NCBI GenBank assembly: GCA_021772975.1
Contig: JAJFKY010000011.1
Location: 1-64,000, forward strand
Direction of reading: 5' to 3'
Length of the DNA: 64,000 bases
Source: Gammaproteobacteria bacterium
GTDB taxonomy: Bacteria > Pseudomonadota > Gammaproteobacteria > Xanthomonadales > Wenzhouxiangellaceae
Part shown: positions 8,114 through 16,730 of the stretch, in pieces
Position numbering within the stretch: the stretch's first letter is position 1
Layout: each line of letters begins with the position of its first letter
The notes under the pieces: model-generated
What the model was told of the DNA's origin: nothing
The model's database searches: none
The model's input: the letters and a program-made list of their open reading frames with translations, nothing else
Program-made: the position numbers and the translations under genes

Positions 8114-9451
8114 ATGTCTGTTGCTATGGGGCGTCGGTCCCGAAAATTACTCATCCATGGGTTACTGTTTTTTGTCAGCGCATTGCCGGTGTTGCCCGGC
8201 TATGCTCAAGCGCCTGATGCCCGGCAGGATAATAACGGGCAATTGAGGCTGGCGGCCGCCGTCGAAATCGCCCTCATGCAAAACCCAGGCCTGGCTGCCT
8301 TTGACGCTTTGTCAGATGCACTGGCAACCCGGCCGTCTCAGGCCGGTGCATTACCGGATCCGGTGTTGTCACTGAACGCGCTTAACCTGCCGACCAACAG
8401 CTTTGCGTTGGGTCAGGAGCAGATGACCCAGCTGCAGGTGGGGCTCAGCCAGCGGTTTCCTTTTCCCGGCAAGCGCAAGCTGATGCGCGTCACCGCCGAA
8501 TATGAAGCCAGCGCGGGCGAGGCACGGGTCACGGAGCAGCGCGATGCGCTGCGAGGAGCCGTGCGCAGTGCCTGGTGGCAATTGTTTTATGTTGAACGCG
8601 CGCTGGACACGGTGAGCAAGAATCAGCGGCTGATGCGTGATTTTGTAGAACTGGCCGAAACCAAATACGCGGTCGGGGATGGCTTGCAGCAGGATGTGTT
8701 GCTGGCACAGTTGGAACTGTCGCGCCTGCTTGATCTTGAGCTGGCGCTCAGCGGCCAGCGGCGCGGTGCTCAGGCCAGGCTGAACGCCTTGCTCAATCGT
8801 CCGTCTGATCAGCCGGTGACACTGGCGGACACGCCACCCAATGAACGTTTGCCGAAATTGCCGTCGGAGCCGGACCTGCTTAACAGCGCGGTAGAGCTCC
8901 GCGCCTCACTGAAAGTGCAGCACGATCTGCTGGAGGCAGCCGAGCAACGTCTGGCACTGGCCAAACGTGACGTGTATCCCGACTTCCGGCTGGGCGCCGG
9001 CTATGGTTTCCGGCAAGGTGATGATCCGCTGCGCGGTGGTCCCCGCTCTGATCTGTTCAGTGTCATGTTCAGTATCAACATACCGTTGTATTTTGGCAGT
9101 AAACAAAGCAAAGCGATCGATCAGCGTGGCAGCGAGCTTATTCAGCAAAGTTATCTGCTAACCGACACCCTGCGCAGCATTGAATCTCAGGTCAGCCGCC
9201 ATTTGGCCGATTATGAGGCTGCGCGGCAGCAAGTTTCGCTACTCAATACCGCCATCATTCCACAAGCCCGGCAGACGGTAGCTTCGATGCTGGCCGGTTA
9301 CCAGGTAAACCAGGTCGATTTCCTTAACGTCATCAATGGGCAACTCACGCTTTATAACGCCGAGCTCAGTTACTGGGAGGCACTTAGAAACGCCAAGCAA
9401 GCCCTCGCCGGGGTAGCAGCGGCCACCGGACGGGAGACTTTGTATGAATAA
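8114..9451 (+). CDS. cusC: CusC-like outer-membrane channel (TolC family)
   Basis: This outer-membrane factor would form the exit duct of a tripartite metal efflux pump. It has 445 residues with an N-terminal signal sequence (about 1-33, ending near YAQA). Two outer-membrane efflux repeats contain long helices and beta segments such as LGAGYGFRQGDDPLRGG and YFGSKQSKAIDQR. It belongs to the heavy-metal CzcC/CusC branch of TolC proteins. Its end overlaps the adaptor gene by 8 bases. Confidence 0.86.
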   Translation: MSVAMGRRSRKLLIHGLLFFVSALPVLPGYAQAPDARQDNNGQLRLAAAVEIALMQNPGLAAFDALSDALATRPSQAGALPDPVLSLNALNLPTNSFALGQEQMTQLQVGLSQRFPFPGKRKLMRVTAEYEASAGEARVTEQRDALRGAVRSAWWQLFYVERALDTVSKNQRLMRDFVELAETKYAVGDGLQQDVLLAQLELSRLLDLELALSGQRRGAQARLNALLNRPSDQPVTLADTPPNERLPKLPSEPDLLNSAVELRASLKVQHDLLEAAEQRLALAKRDVYPDFRLGAGYGFRQGDDPLRGGPRSDLFSVMFSINIPLYFGSKQSKAIDQRGSELIQQSYLLTDTLRSIESQVSRHLADYEAARQQVSLLNTAIIPQARQTVASMLAGYQVNQVDFLNVINGQLTLYNAELSYWEALRNAKQALAGVAAATGRETLYE

Positions 9452-10862
9452 ACTGATGGTAGCGATTTTGCTGCTGGTGGCGCTGCTCACGGGCGCCGCG
9501 CTGAGTTATTGGCTGGTTGGCACTGCACCCGCACCGATCGCGGAGTCTGTCACCGGCAATGACCGCGAACCCTTATTTTACCGTAACCCGATGGATTCGG
9601 AAGTCACCTCGCCGGTGCCCGCCAAGGACAACATGGGCATGGATTATATTCCGGTGTATGCCGACGCACAGCAGGACGATACGCCAGCGGGGACCGTACG
9701 CATTGATCCGGTAACCACCCAATCAATGGGGGTGCGCACCGCGCTGGCGCAGCGGCGCAGTTTGTCACGCGACATCCAGACACTGGGCCGTGTTGATTAT
9801 GATGAAAAACGAATTACCCGGCTGCATCCCAAGACCGAAGGCTGGATTGATGAACAGTTTATCGAGACCACCGGTGAGTCCATCCGCAAGGATGAGATAC
9901 TGCTCAGTATTTATTCACCACGGCTGGTATCCACCCAACAGGAATATCTGCTGGCATTGAACAATTATGCAACGCTGAGCCAGAGCCCGTTCGAGCATGT
10001 GGGCCGCGACGCCGCCAGCCTGTTGGAAACCACCGAGCAACGCTTGCGTTTGATGGACGTACCCGAGCATCAGATCGCCGAGCTCAAAGCGTCACGCAAT
10101 ATCAAAAAGCAACTGCATATTCATTCCCCGGTTAGTGGGGTTGTGATTCATATCGGCGTGCGTGAAGGTCAGTATGTGACACCACAAAATGAGCTGTATT
10201 TCATTACTGATCTGACGCGCGTATGGGTGTATGTGGATATTTACGAGCAAGAACTGCCCTGGGTCCGGGTCGGTGATCAAGCCGAGATGCAGGTAGATGC
10301 TGCGCCAGGACGCACTTTTATCGGGCAGCTTAGCTATATTTATCCCTATACCGAGAGCAACACGCGCACCACCAAGGCGCGCCTGGAATTTGACAATGAC
10401 GACTTGTTGCTCAAGCCGAATATGTTTGCTGATATCCGAATTCGTGCCAATCCAAGAGCCGATGCCGTGGCGGTACCGAGTGAGGCGGTGGTGCGTTCCG
10501 GGCTGCGTGAGAAGTTGTTTGTGGTCAGGGCACCCGGCCAGTTTGAACCACGTGAGGTTGAAATCGGCGTCAGCAGCGATGGCTGGACGGAGATACTCAA
10601 GGGCATTGCAGCGGGTGAGCGCGTGGTCACCTCCGCCCAGTTCCTGATCGATTCAGAATCGAAACTGACGGAGGCCGCCGCCAAGTTAATGCCTGCCGGT
10701 GATCAAGATAACGCTAGTGATAACGATAACGATCCGGGCATGCAACAGCATCAGGACATGCAAACGCATGACAGTGACAAATCCGGTGAAATGCAGCATG
10801 ACAGCATGCCTGGGGATGAAGGCTCGCAGCTTATGCACCAGCATAACGGGAGCTCGCCATGA
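9444..10862 (+). CDS. cusB: CusB-like periplasmic adaptor with heavy-metal binding domain
   Basis: This 472-residue membrane-fusion protein links the inner-membrane pump to the outer-membrane channel. A single N-terminal membrane anchor is followed by a heavy-metal-binding domain (about 45-75, with YRNPMDS and DNMGMDYIPVY). Then come the barrel-sandwich hybrid and helical hairpin regions of the CusB/HlyD family. The last 45 residues or so are rich in His and Met (for example MQQHQDMQTHDSDKSGEM), consistent with Cu(I)/Ag(I) chelation. It overlaps the pump gene by 4 bases. Confidence 0.92.
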   Translation: MNKLMVAILLLVALLTGAALSYWLVGTAPAPIAESVTGNDREPLFYRNPMDSEVTSPVPAKDNMGMDYIPVYADAQQDDTPAGTVRIDPVTTQSMGVRTALAQRRSLSRDIQTLGRVDYDEKRITRLHPKTEGWIDEQFIETTGESIRKDEILLSIYSPRLVSTQQEYLLALNNYATLSQSPFEHVGRDAASLLETTEQRLRLMDVPEHQIAELKASRNIKKQLHIHSPVSGVVIHIGVREGQYVTPQNELYFITDLTRVWVYVDIYEQELPWVRVGDQAEMQVDAAPGRTFIGQLSYIYPYTESNTRTTKARLEFDNDDLLLKPNMFADIRIRANPRADAVAVPSEAVVRSGLREKLFVVRAPGQFEPREVEIGVSSDGWTEILKGIAAGERVVTSAQFLIDSESKLTEAAAKLMPAGDQDNASDNDNDPGMQQHQDMQTHDSDKSGEMQHDSMPGDEGSQLMHQHNGSSP

Positions 10863-13800
10863 TTCAGAGCATTATCTCCGCAGCGCTGAAAAATCGCGTG
10901 CTGGTGCTGATCTTCACCCTGATTGCTATTGCCGCCGGACTGTTGGCGTTGCGTACTATGCCGCTGGATGCGATCCCGGATTTATCGGATGTACAGGTGA
11001 TTGTCTTCACCGAGTTCCCCGGTCAGGCGCCACAGGTGGTCGAGGATCAGGTGACCTATCCGCTGACCACTTCGATGCTGGCGGTGCCGTTTGCCAAAGT
11101 GGTGCGTGGTTATTCCTTCTTCGGTTTTTCGTTTGTCTATATTCTGTTTGAAGACGGCACCGACATGTACTGGGCGCGCTCGCGTGTGCTGGAGTACCTC
11201 AACTATGTCAGCAGTCAACTACCCAGCAGTGTGACTCCCACGCTCGGCCCCGACGCCACCGGTGTCGGCTGGGTATACGAATATGCATTGGTAGACCGCA
11301 CCGGGCAACACGATCTGGCGCAATTGCGTTCCCTGCAGGACTGGTATCTGCGCTATCAGTTGCAAACCGTATCGGGCGTGGCCGAGGTGGCCTCGGTGGG
11401 TGGTTATGTCAAGCAATACCAGGTTGAAGTTGATCCAGCAGCGCTGGCTAACTACGGTATTTCACTGTCAAATGTGCGCACGGCTATCCAGCGCTCCAAC
11501 AACGATGTTGGCGGACGGCTGGTGGAAATGGCGGAGACCGAGTACATGGTCCGCGGGCTTGGCTATATCACCAGTATTGATGATCTGCGCACAATTCCGG
11601 TCGGCACTGACGGGCAGGGTACGCCGATCCGCCTGGCGGATATTGCCGAGGTGCATCTTGGCCCTGAATTGCGTCGTGGCCTGGCTGAGTTGAACGGCGA
11701 AGGTGAGGTGGCCGGCGGGGTGGTCATTATGCGCTACGGCGGTGATGCCCTGGCGACAATTCAAGCCGTGCGGGACAAACTCGAGGAGCTTAAGAGCGGG
11801 TTGCCGGCAGGGGTGGAAATTGTCACCACCTATGACCGCGGAGCGCTTATAGAAAGCGCGGTCGATAACCTGCAAAGCAAGCTGATTGAGGAACTGATCG
11901 TGGTCAGCTTGATTTGCATGTTGTTCCTGCTGCACGTGCGCTCGGCGTTGGTGGCGGTGATCACCCTGCCAATCGGTGTGTTGCTGGCATTTCTGATCAT
12001 GCGTGGCCAGGGCTTATCGGCCAATATCATGTCCCTGGGGGGTATCGCGATCGCGGTCGGCGCGATGGTCGATGGTGCGATCGTAATGATCGAAAACGCG
12101 CACAAGCATCTGGAACAGGCAACGCTTGATGCGGGCGGGCGGCTGTCATCGTCACAGCGTTGGCGTGCCATTGATAGCGCTGCCCGCGAAGTCGGACCCG
12201 CGTTGTTTTTCAGCTTGTTGATCATCACGGTGTCATTCCTGCCGGTGTTCACTCTGCAAGCGCAGGAAGGCCGTTTATTTAGCCCACTCGCTTTTACCAA
12301 AACCTATGCTATGGCTGCTTCCGCCATACTGGCGATAACATTGACCCCCGTGCTGATGGGCTATCTGATTCGTGGCAAGATATTGGCCGAAGCCAAGAAT
12401 CCCATTAACCGTGTGCTGCACTACCTGCATACCCCGGTGCTCAAGCTGGCTATGGCCTGGCGCTGGTTGACGTTGCTGCTGGCGGCTGCTTTGTTGACGG
12501 TAACCATCTGGCCATTGGCACAATTGGGCTCCGAATTTATGCCGCCACTGGATGAAGGCGACATTCTCTATATGCCGACCACCTTTCCCGGTATCTCCAT
12601 CACCAAAGCCAGAGAGCTGCTGCAACAGACCGACAAGATTCTGAAAACCTTTCCGGAAGTCCTGACCGTATTTGGCAAGGTCGGACGGGCGGAAACGGCA
12701 ACCGATCCGGCGCCGCTGACGATGCTGGAAACCACTGTGCGGCTGCATCCGCGTGAGCTCTGGCCTGACCCGGATAAGACCACCCGTGAGCTGATGAGTG
12801 AAATGGATGCGGCCATTCGTTTCCCTGGCGTTGCCAATGCCTGGACCATGCCGATCAAAACTCGCATCGATATGCTGTCTACCGGTATCAAGACACCGGT
12901 GGGGATCAAGGTATCCGGACCCGACTTGAGCGAACTGCAGCGGATTGGCGAGGACATTGAGCGTGCCCTGAAAACACTGCCGGATACGCTCTCAGCTTAT
13001 GCCGATCGTGCCGTTGGTGGTTATTATCTGGATTTCGACATTGATCGCGAACGGGCCGCACGCTATGGGCTGACAGTTGGTGACGTACAGGATGTGATCC
13101 AGACTGCCATCGGCGGGATGAATATCACTCAGACAGTTGAAGGGCTGGAGCGCTATCCGGTCAACCTGCGTTATCCGCGTGAGTTGCGCGATAATATCGA
13201 TTCACTCAAGCGGGTATTGCTGCCGATTCCCAGCGGTGCTCAAATTCCACTATCACTGGTGGCCGAGGTGGCGATGCGCCGCGGACCGCCTTCGATAAAA
13301 AGCGAGAATGCCCGGCCCAACGCCTGGATCTATGTTGATATCGACGGTTCGGATGTAGGCGGCTACGTGCAGCGTGCCCGGCAAGCGGTACGTGAACAGA
13401 TTGAATTACCAGTTGGTTATACCCTGGCATGGTCCGGGCAGTTCGAATACATGCAGCGCGCGGCCGAGCGGCTCAAACTGGTAATTCCAGCGACGCTAGC
13501 GATCATTTTTCTGCTGTTGTATTTAAATTTTCGTAACATTTCGGCGCCACTGGTGGTAATGCTGTCGATTCCATTTGCTCTGGTCGGCGGCGTCTGGATA
13601 TTGTGGGTTTATGACTTCAATGTATCGGTTGCCGTAGCGGTCGGCTTTATCGCGTTGGCTGGCGTGGCGGCCGAGATCGGGGTGCTGGTATTGACCTTTA
13701 TTGATCAAGTAGTGGCTGAAAGGCGCCGCGAACTGGGGCGCCATCTACGTGCTGATGAATTGCGTGCAGCAGTACTGCGCGGCACCGCTGAACGCGTGCG

Positions 13801-14014
13801 GCCGATCGCGATGACGGCAGCGTCTACAATCGCTGGGCTATTGCCGATTTTTTGGGGACATGGCACCGGCTCGGAAGTGATGCGGCGTATCGCCGCGCCC
13901 ATGGTTGGCGGTATGCTGACCACTACCGTGTTATGTCTGCTGGTGTTGCCGGTTATTTACAGTTTCGTGCTGCAGTTCAAGGAACGCTCACAGTCGGCTA
14001 TGACGACTCGATAA
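10859..14014 (+). CDS. cusA: CusA-like Cu(I)/Ag(I) RND efflux pump
   Basis: This 1051-residue proton-driven heavy-metal exporter lies in the inner membrane. It has the RND layout of twelve helices and two large periplasmic loops. The proton relay Asp is in VGAMVDGAIVMIEN, and Glu is in GVAAEIGVLVL. Methionines in LYMP, LTMLET and RIDMLSTGIK appear to correspond to Met573, Met623 and Met672 of E. coli CusA, which bind monovalent copper and silver. This separates it from CzcA-type divalent cation pumps. It is the last gene of the overlapping cusCBA operon. Confidence 0.94.
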   Translation: MIQSIISAALKNRVLVLIFTLIAIAAGLLALRTMPLDAIPDLSDVQVIVFTEFPGQAPQVVEDQVTYPLTTSMLAVPFAKVVRGYSFFGFSFVYILFEDGTDMYWARSRVLEYLNYVSSQLPSSVTPTLGPDATGVGWVYEYALVDRTGQHDLAQLRSLQDWYLRYQLQTVSGVAEVASVGGYVKQYQVEVDPAALANYGISLSNVRTAIQRSNNDVGGRLVEMAETEYMVRGLGYITSIDDLRTIPVGTDGQGTPIRLADIAEVHLGPELRRGLAELNGEGEVAGGVVIMRYGGDALATIQAVRDKLEELKSGLPAGVEIVTTYDRGALIESAVDNLQSKLIEELIVVSLICMLFLLHVRSALVAVITLPIGVLLAFLIMRGQGLSANIMSLGGIAIAVGAMVDGAIVMIENAHKHLEQATLDAGGRLSSSQRWRAIDSAAREVGPALFFSLLIITVSFLPVFTLQAQEGRLFSPLAFTKTYAMAASAILAITLTPVLMGYLIRGKILAEAKNPINRVLHYLHTPVLKLAMAWRWLTLLLAAALLTVTIWPLAQLGSEFMPPLDEGDILYMPTTFPGISITKARELLQQTDKILKTFPEVLTVFGKVGRAETATDPAPLTMLETTVRLHPRELWPDPDKTTRELMSEMDAAIRFPGVANAWTMPIKTRIDMLSTGIKTPVGIKVSGPDLSELQRIGEDIERALKTLPDTLSAYADRAVGGYYLDFDIDRERAARYGLTVGDVQDVIQTAIGGMNITQTVEGLERYPVNLRYPRELRDNIDSLKRVLLPIPSGAQIPLSLVAEVAMRRGPPSIKSENARPNAWIYVDIDGSDVGGYVQRARQAVREQIELPVGYTLAWSGQFEYMQRAAERLKLVIPATLAIIFLLLYLNFRNISAPLVVMLSIPFALVGGVWILWVYDFNVSVAVAVGFIALAGVAAEIGVLVLTFIDQVVAERRRELGRHLRADELRAAVLRGTAERVRPIAMTAASTIAGLLPIFWGHGTGSEVMRRIAAPMVGGMLTTTVLCLLVLPVIYSFVLQFKERSQSAMTTR

Positions 14015-14241
14015 GTGCCGTGCGCCATTAATAACAGTCATGCCGGCATGGCTTGTGGTAACGATCTCAGGTGTAGATGGTAGCGCCGGCGGTTACCCTG
14101 GTCGTGCTGATATTCAGTTTTGACAGGTGTTTCTGGCGCGGGGGCGGCAGTCCGGCAAGTAGTATACTCAGCTGGATGATGTCAGCTCGGCAACAGCTGA
14201 TTTAACAACTAAGGGTTCCCTAAATTTATGAGTAATGCTGT

Positions 14242-15480
14242 ATGGCTATTAATTCGGTAAACAATCCCTTATCCATATTCTCGGCGATATTGCTGACTAT
14301 GTGCCTGATGCCGATTGACAGTCTGGCGCTGGAGTTGTCAGAACTGGCGTCACCGGCCAGCGGACATAGCGCGCAACCCCATTTATCCCGAGGCGTGGAC
14401 GGCAGTTTGTTATTGAGCTGGCTGGAGCATGCCGATGGGCAGGCTGTGTTGCGTTATTCCAGCCTGAACAAAGCTGGCTGGCAAGCCGCCAGCACCGTTG
14501 CCAGCGGCTCTGACTGGTTTGTCAATTGGGCCGATTTCCCCTCGGTCATGCCGGTCAGTGACAGTTTCTGGGCGGCGCATTGGCTGCACAAGCGTCCCGG
14601 CGGTACCTATGCTTATAACGTCACGCTGGCCATTTCCAACGATGCCGGGCATAGCTGGTCTGAACCATTCAGTCCGCATCATGATGGCACGCCCACCGAG
14701 CACGGCTTCGTCAGTCTGTTTCCGTGGCAAGACGGACTCGGTGCAGTGTGGCTGGATGGCCGCAATATGACGCCGGAAGGCCATGCCGTTGCAACCGATC
14801 GGCCTATCCATGAAACAGGCATGACCCTGCGTTCAGCGGTGATCACCGCCACTGGCGAACTGCGGAATCAGCAACTGGTCGATGGGCTGGTGTGTGACTG
14901 CTGTCAGACTGACGTAGCCGTGCTGCCGACCGGTCCAGTGGTGGTTTACCGTAATCGCAATGAGCAGGAAATTCGTGATATCTATGTGACCAGGGCGATC
15001 GACGGCCGTTGGCGGCAACCTGTTGCGGTCAATGATGATCATTGGGAAATAGCCGGTTGTCCGGTAAACGGGCCTGCTATTGCGGCGCAGGGTCAACAGG
15101 TGGCCGTGGCCTGGTATACCGGGGCAAATGAGCAGCCCCGTGTCCGGCTGGCTGTTTCTGATGACGGCGCGCGGACCTTCGGCCCGGCCATTGAGATTGA
15201 TGCGCAACAGCCGGCCGGTCGAGTGGATGTCGAGTTGCTGGCGGATGGCAGTTCAGCGGTGATCTGGATGTGTACCCGGAATAAAGCGCCGGCGTTATGT
15301 TTGCGTCGGGTATCGGCTGACGGCGGGCTGGGTGCTGTCAAGCATCTGGAGGGAATCGGCAAACCGGGTGGCTTTCCGCAGATGATGCAGTTTGAGGACC
15401 AGTTGATACTGGCATGGGTGGAATCCGGCGGAGATAAATCTCAGGTAAAAACCGCGCGCTTACCAATAACGTCCTTTTAG
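14242..15480 (+). CDS. Exported sialidase-fold protein with CDCC motif
   Basis: This 412-residue protein has a hydrophobic N-terminal signal (about 8-30). The rest is beta-propeller-like, with Asp-box repeats such as SNDAGHSWSEPF and SDDGARTFGPAI. A distinctive VCDCCQTD cluster lies in the middle. The catalytic residues of true sialidases are not evident, so an enzyme activity should not be assumed. The four-residue CDCC cluster and the position between cusA and cueR suggest a periplasmic metal-binding role (inference). It starts 227 bases after cusA with no obvious ribosome binding site; separate transcription is possible. Confidence 0.7.
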   Translation: MAINSVNNPLSIFSAILLTMCLMPIDSLALELSELASPASGHSAQPHLSRGVDGSLLLSWLEHADGQAVLRYSSLNKAGWQAASTVASGSDWFVNWADFPSVMPVSDSFWAAHWLHKRPGGTYAYNVTLAISNDAGHSWSEPFSPHHDGTPTEHGFVSLFPWQDGLGAVWLDGRNMTPEGHAVATDRPIHETGMTLRSAVITATGELRNQQLVDGLVCDCCQTDVAVLPTGPVVVYRNRNEQEIRDIYVTRAIDGRWRQPVAVNDDHWEIAGCPVNGPAIAAQGQQVAVAWYTGANEQPRVRLAVSDDGARTFGPAIEIDAQQPAGRVDVELLADGSSAVIWMCTRNKAPALCLRRVSADGGLGAVKHLEGIGKPGGFPQMMQFEDQLILAWVESGGDKSQVKTARLPITSF

Positions 15481-15577
15481 TCATGCGCGGACAGCCTGAT
15501 CAGCCAACCATCCGTGCCTGCTGACCAAACTGTTTATTGCAGGGTGCCGACTGTATCAGCATAGCCCGTGGAATGGG

Positions 15578-15970
15578 CTATTCTTTGCTACCCGCTAAAC
15601 TACCCAAAATCGGACAATCCGGGTCCTGATCACCCGGACAGGCCTGTTCCAGTTTAACCAGGCTTTCACGCATTGCCTGCAACTCGCGCAGTTTTCGGTC
15701 AACTTTGTCCAGATGCTTTTTCAGTATGGCCTTAACTTCAGCGCTGCTGCGGCTGGTGCTTGCATGTAAACCCAGCAGACTGCGGCACTCGTCCACACTA
15801 AAGCCCAGGTTACGTGCGCGTGCTACGAATCCCAGCTGTTGTAACTGATGCTCAGCATAATAGCGATAACCATTGTCGTGACGTGGTGCTTTGACCAGGC
15901 CGATATCTTCATAATAACGAATGGTTTTGGCCGGCAGGCCAGTCTGTTTGGCGGCTTGTCCGATATTCAT
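15578..15970 (-). CDS. cueR: Copper-responsive MerR-family regulator CueR
   Basis: This 130-residue MerR activator has the winged helix-turn-helix at 1-70, then a dimerisation coiled coil. It carries the metal loop CPGDQDPDCP with Cys111 and Cys119, matching Cys112/Cys120 of E. coli CueR. The residue in the SAEV segment (Ser76) corresponds to Ser77 of CueR, which goes with monovalent Cu/Ag sensing. It is divergent from the DUF4396 gene, whose promoter carries a perfect MerR-type operator. Confidence 0.92.
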   Translation of the reverse strand: MNIGQAAKQTGLPAKTIRYYEDIGLVKAPRHDNGYRYYAEHQLQQLGFVARARNLGFSVDECRSLLGLHASTSRSSAEVKAILKKHLDKVDRKLRELQAMRESLVKLEQACPGDQDPDCPILGSLAGSKE

Positions 15971-16000
15971 AGTGAAAGCTTCATTGGTGGTATGTCGGTA

Positions 16001-16031
16001 TTGACTTTCCAGTAACTGGAAAGTTTAGTCT
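16001..16031 (+). promoter_or_regulatory. CueR-type operator and promoter of the DUF4396 gene
   Basis: A -35 TTGACT (16001-16006) and a -10 TAGTCT (16026-16031) are separated by 19 bases, the over-long spacing that MerR-family activators correct by twisting DNA. The spacer holds a perfect dyad, ACTTTCCAG and CTGGAAAGT around TAA (16004-16024), close to the known CueR boxes of copA and cueO. It points at the gene starting at 16063, which has AGGA before its ATG. Confidence 0.88.
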
Positions 16032-16062
16032 GTGACTTCTGCCATTATTTTCAGGACACAAC

Positions 16063-16545
16063 ATGACTGAATGTCACCAAAACGAGCACTCTCGGCACGG
16101 CCATACCAATACCCATGCCAGCGGCGGTCAGTGGGTTACCGCGGCACATTCCACCTTGCATTGTCTGAGCGGCTGCGTAATTGGGGAGGTGGCCGGGTTA
16201 ATGATTGGTGTCTGGCTTGGTCTGGGTATCTGGCCAACGATCATTCTGGCGACCACGCTGGCGTATATTTCCGGTATCACTTTGGGTGTGGTACCAGTCA
16301 TGCGGCGTGAGTCGTTAAACTTCTGGCCGGCCTTGCGGATTATCTGGCTGGGTGAGGTGGTTTCCATCGGGGTGATGGAAATCGCCATGAATGCCACCGA
16401 TTACGCCGTCGGCGGAATGCAGGCGGGGTCGGTGTTATCGCCGCTGTTCTGGTTTGGTATTGCGGTGGCGGTACCCGCGGGCTTCCTGGCCGCCTGGCCG
16501 GTGAACTACTGGCTGTTGAGCAGAAATCTTAAAAAATGCCATTAA
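16063..16545 (+). CDS. DUF4396 membrane protein under CueR control
   Basis: This 160-residue integral membrane protein has about four helices. The N-terminus is His-rich (HSRHGHTNTHAS). The core has HCLSGCVIGE in the first helix, then MEIAMNATDY and a PAGFLAAWPVNYWL segment, the hallmarks of DUF4396. Proteins with this domain occur near copper ATPases and copper regulators. The Cys/His/Met residues inside the helices suggest metal contact (inference). The CueR operator directly upstream implies copper induction. The exact transport or chaperone function is unknown. Confidence 0.85.
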   Translation: MTECHQNEHSRHGHTNTHASGGQWVTAAHSTLHCLSGCVIGEVAGLMIGVWLGLGIWPTIILATTLAYISGITLGVVPVMRRESLNFWPALRIIWLGEVVSIGVMEIAMNATDYAVGGMQAGSVLSPLFWFGIAVAVPAGFLAAWPVNYWLLSRNLKKCH

Positions 16546-16730
16546 CAGGTGGCTGTTTACAGCATGATTAATTGCCTGCATAACCAGCAGCAATAGTGAT
16601 TTTAGCCGGCGAGTTTATTTGACAGGCATTTATAAAGCCCGCGACATTTTCCGCGAACAGGCTATTTTCTGACAATCGGGCGCGGACTTTGCCGCTATTG
16701 AGATAGTCGCGCCATGGGCACACTGAACGG

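Noticed and set aside
14119-14168. TTGACA plus TATACT promoter upstream of the CDCC protein gene
   Set aside because: The two hexamers are 37 bases apart, far too wide for a sigma-70 or MerR promoter; only the TATACT could be used.
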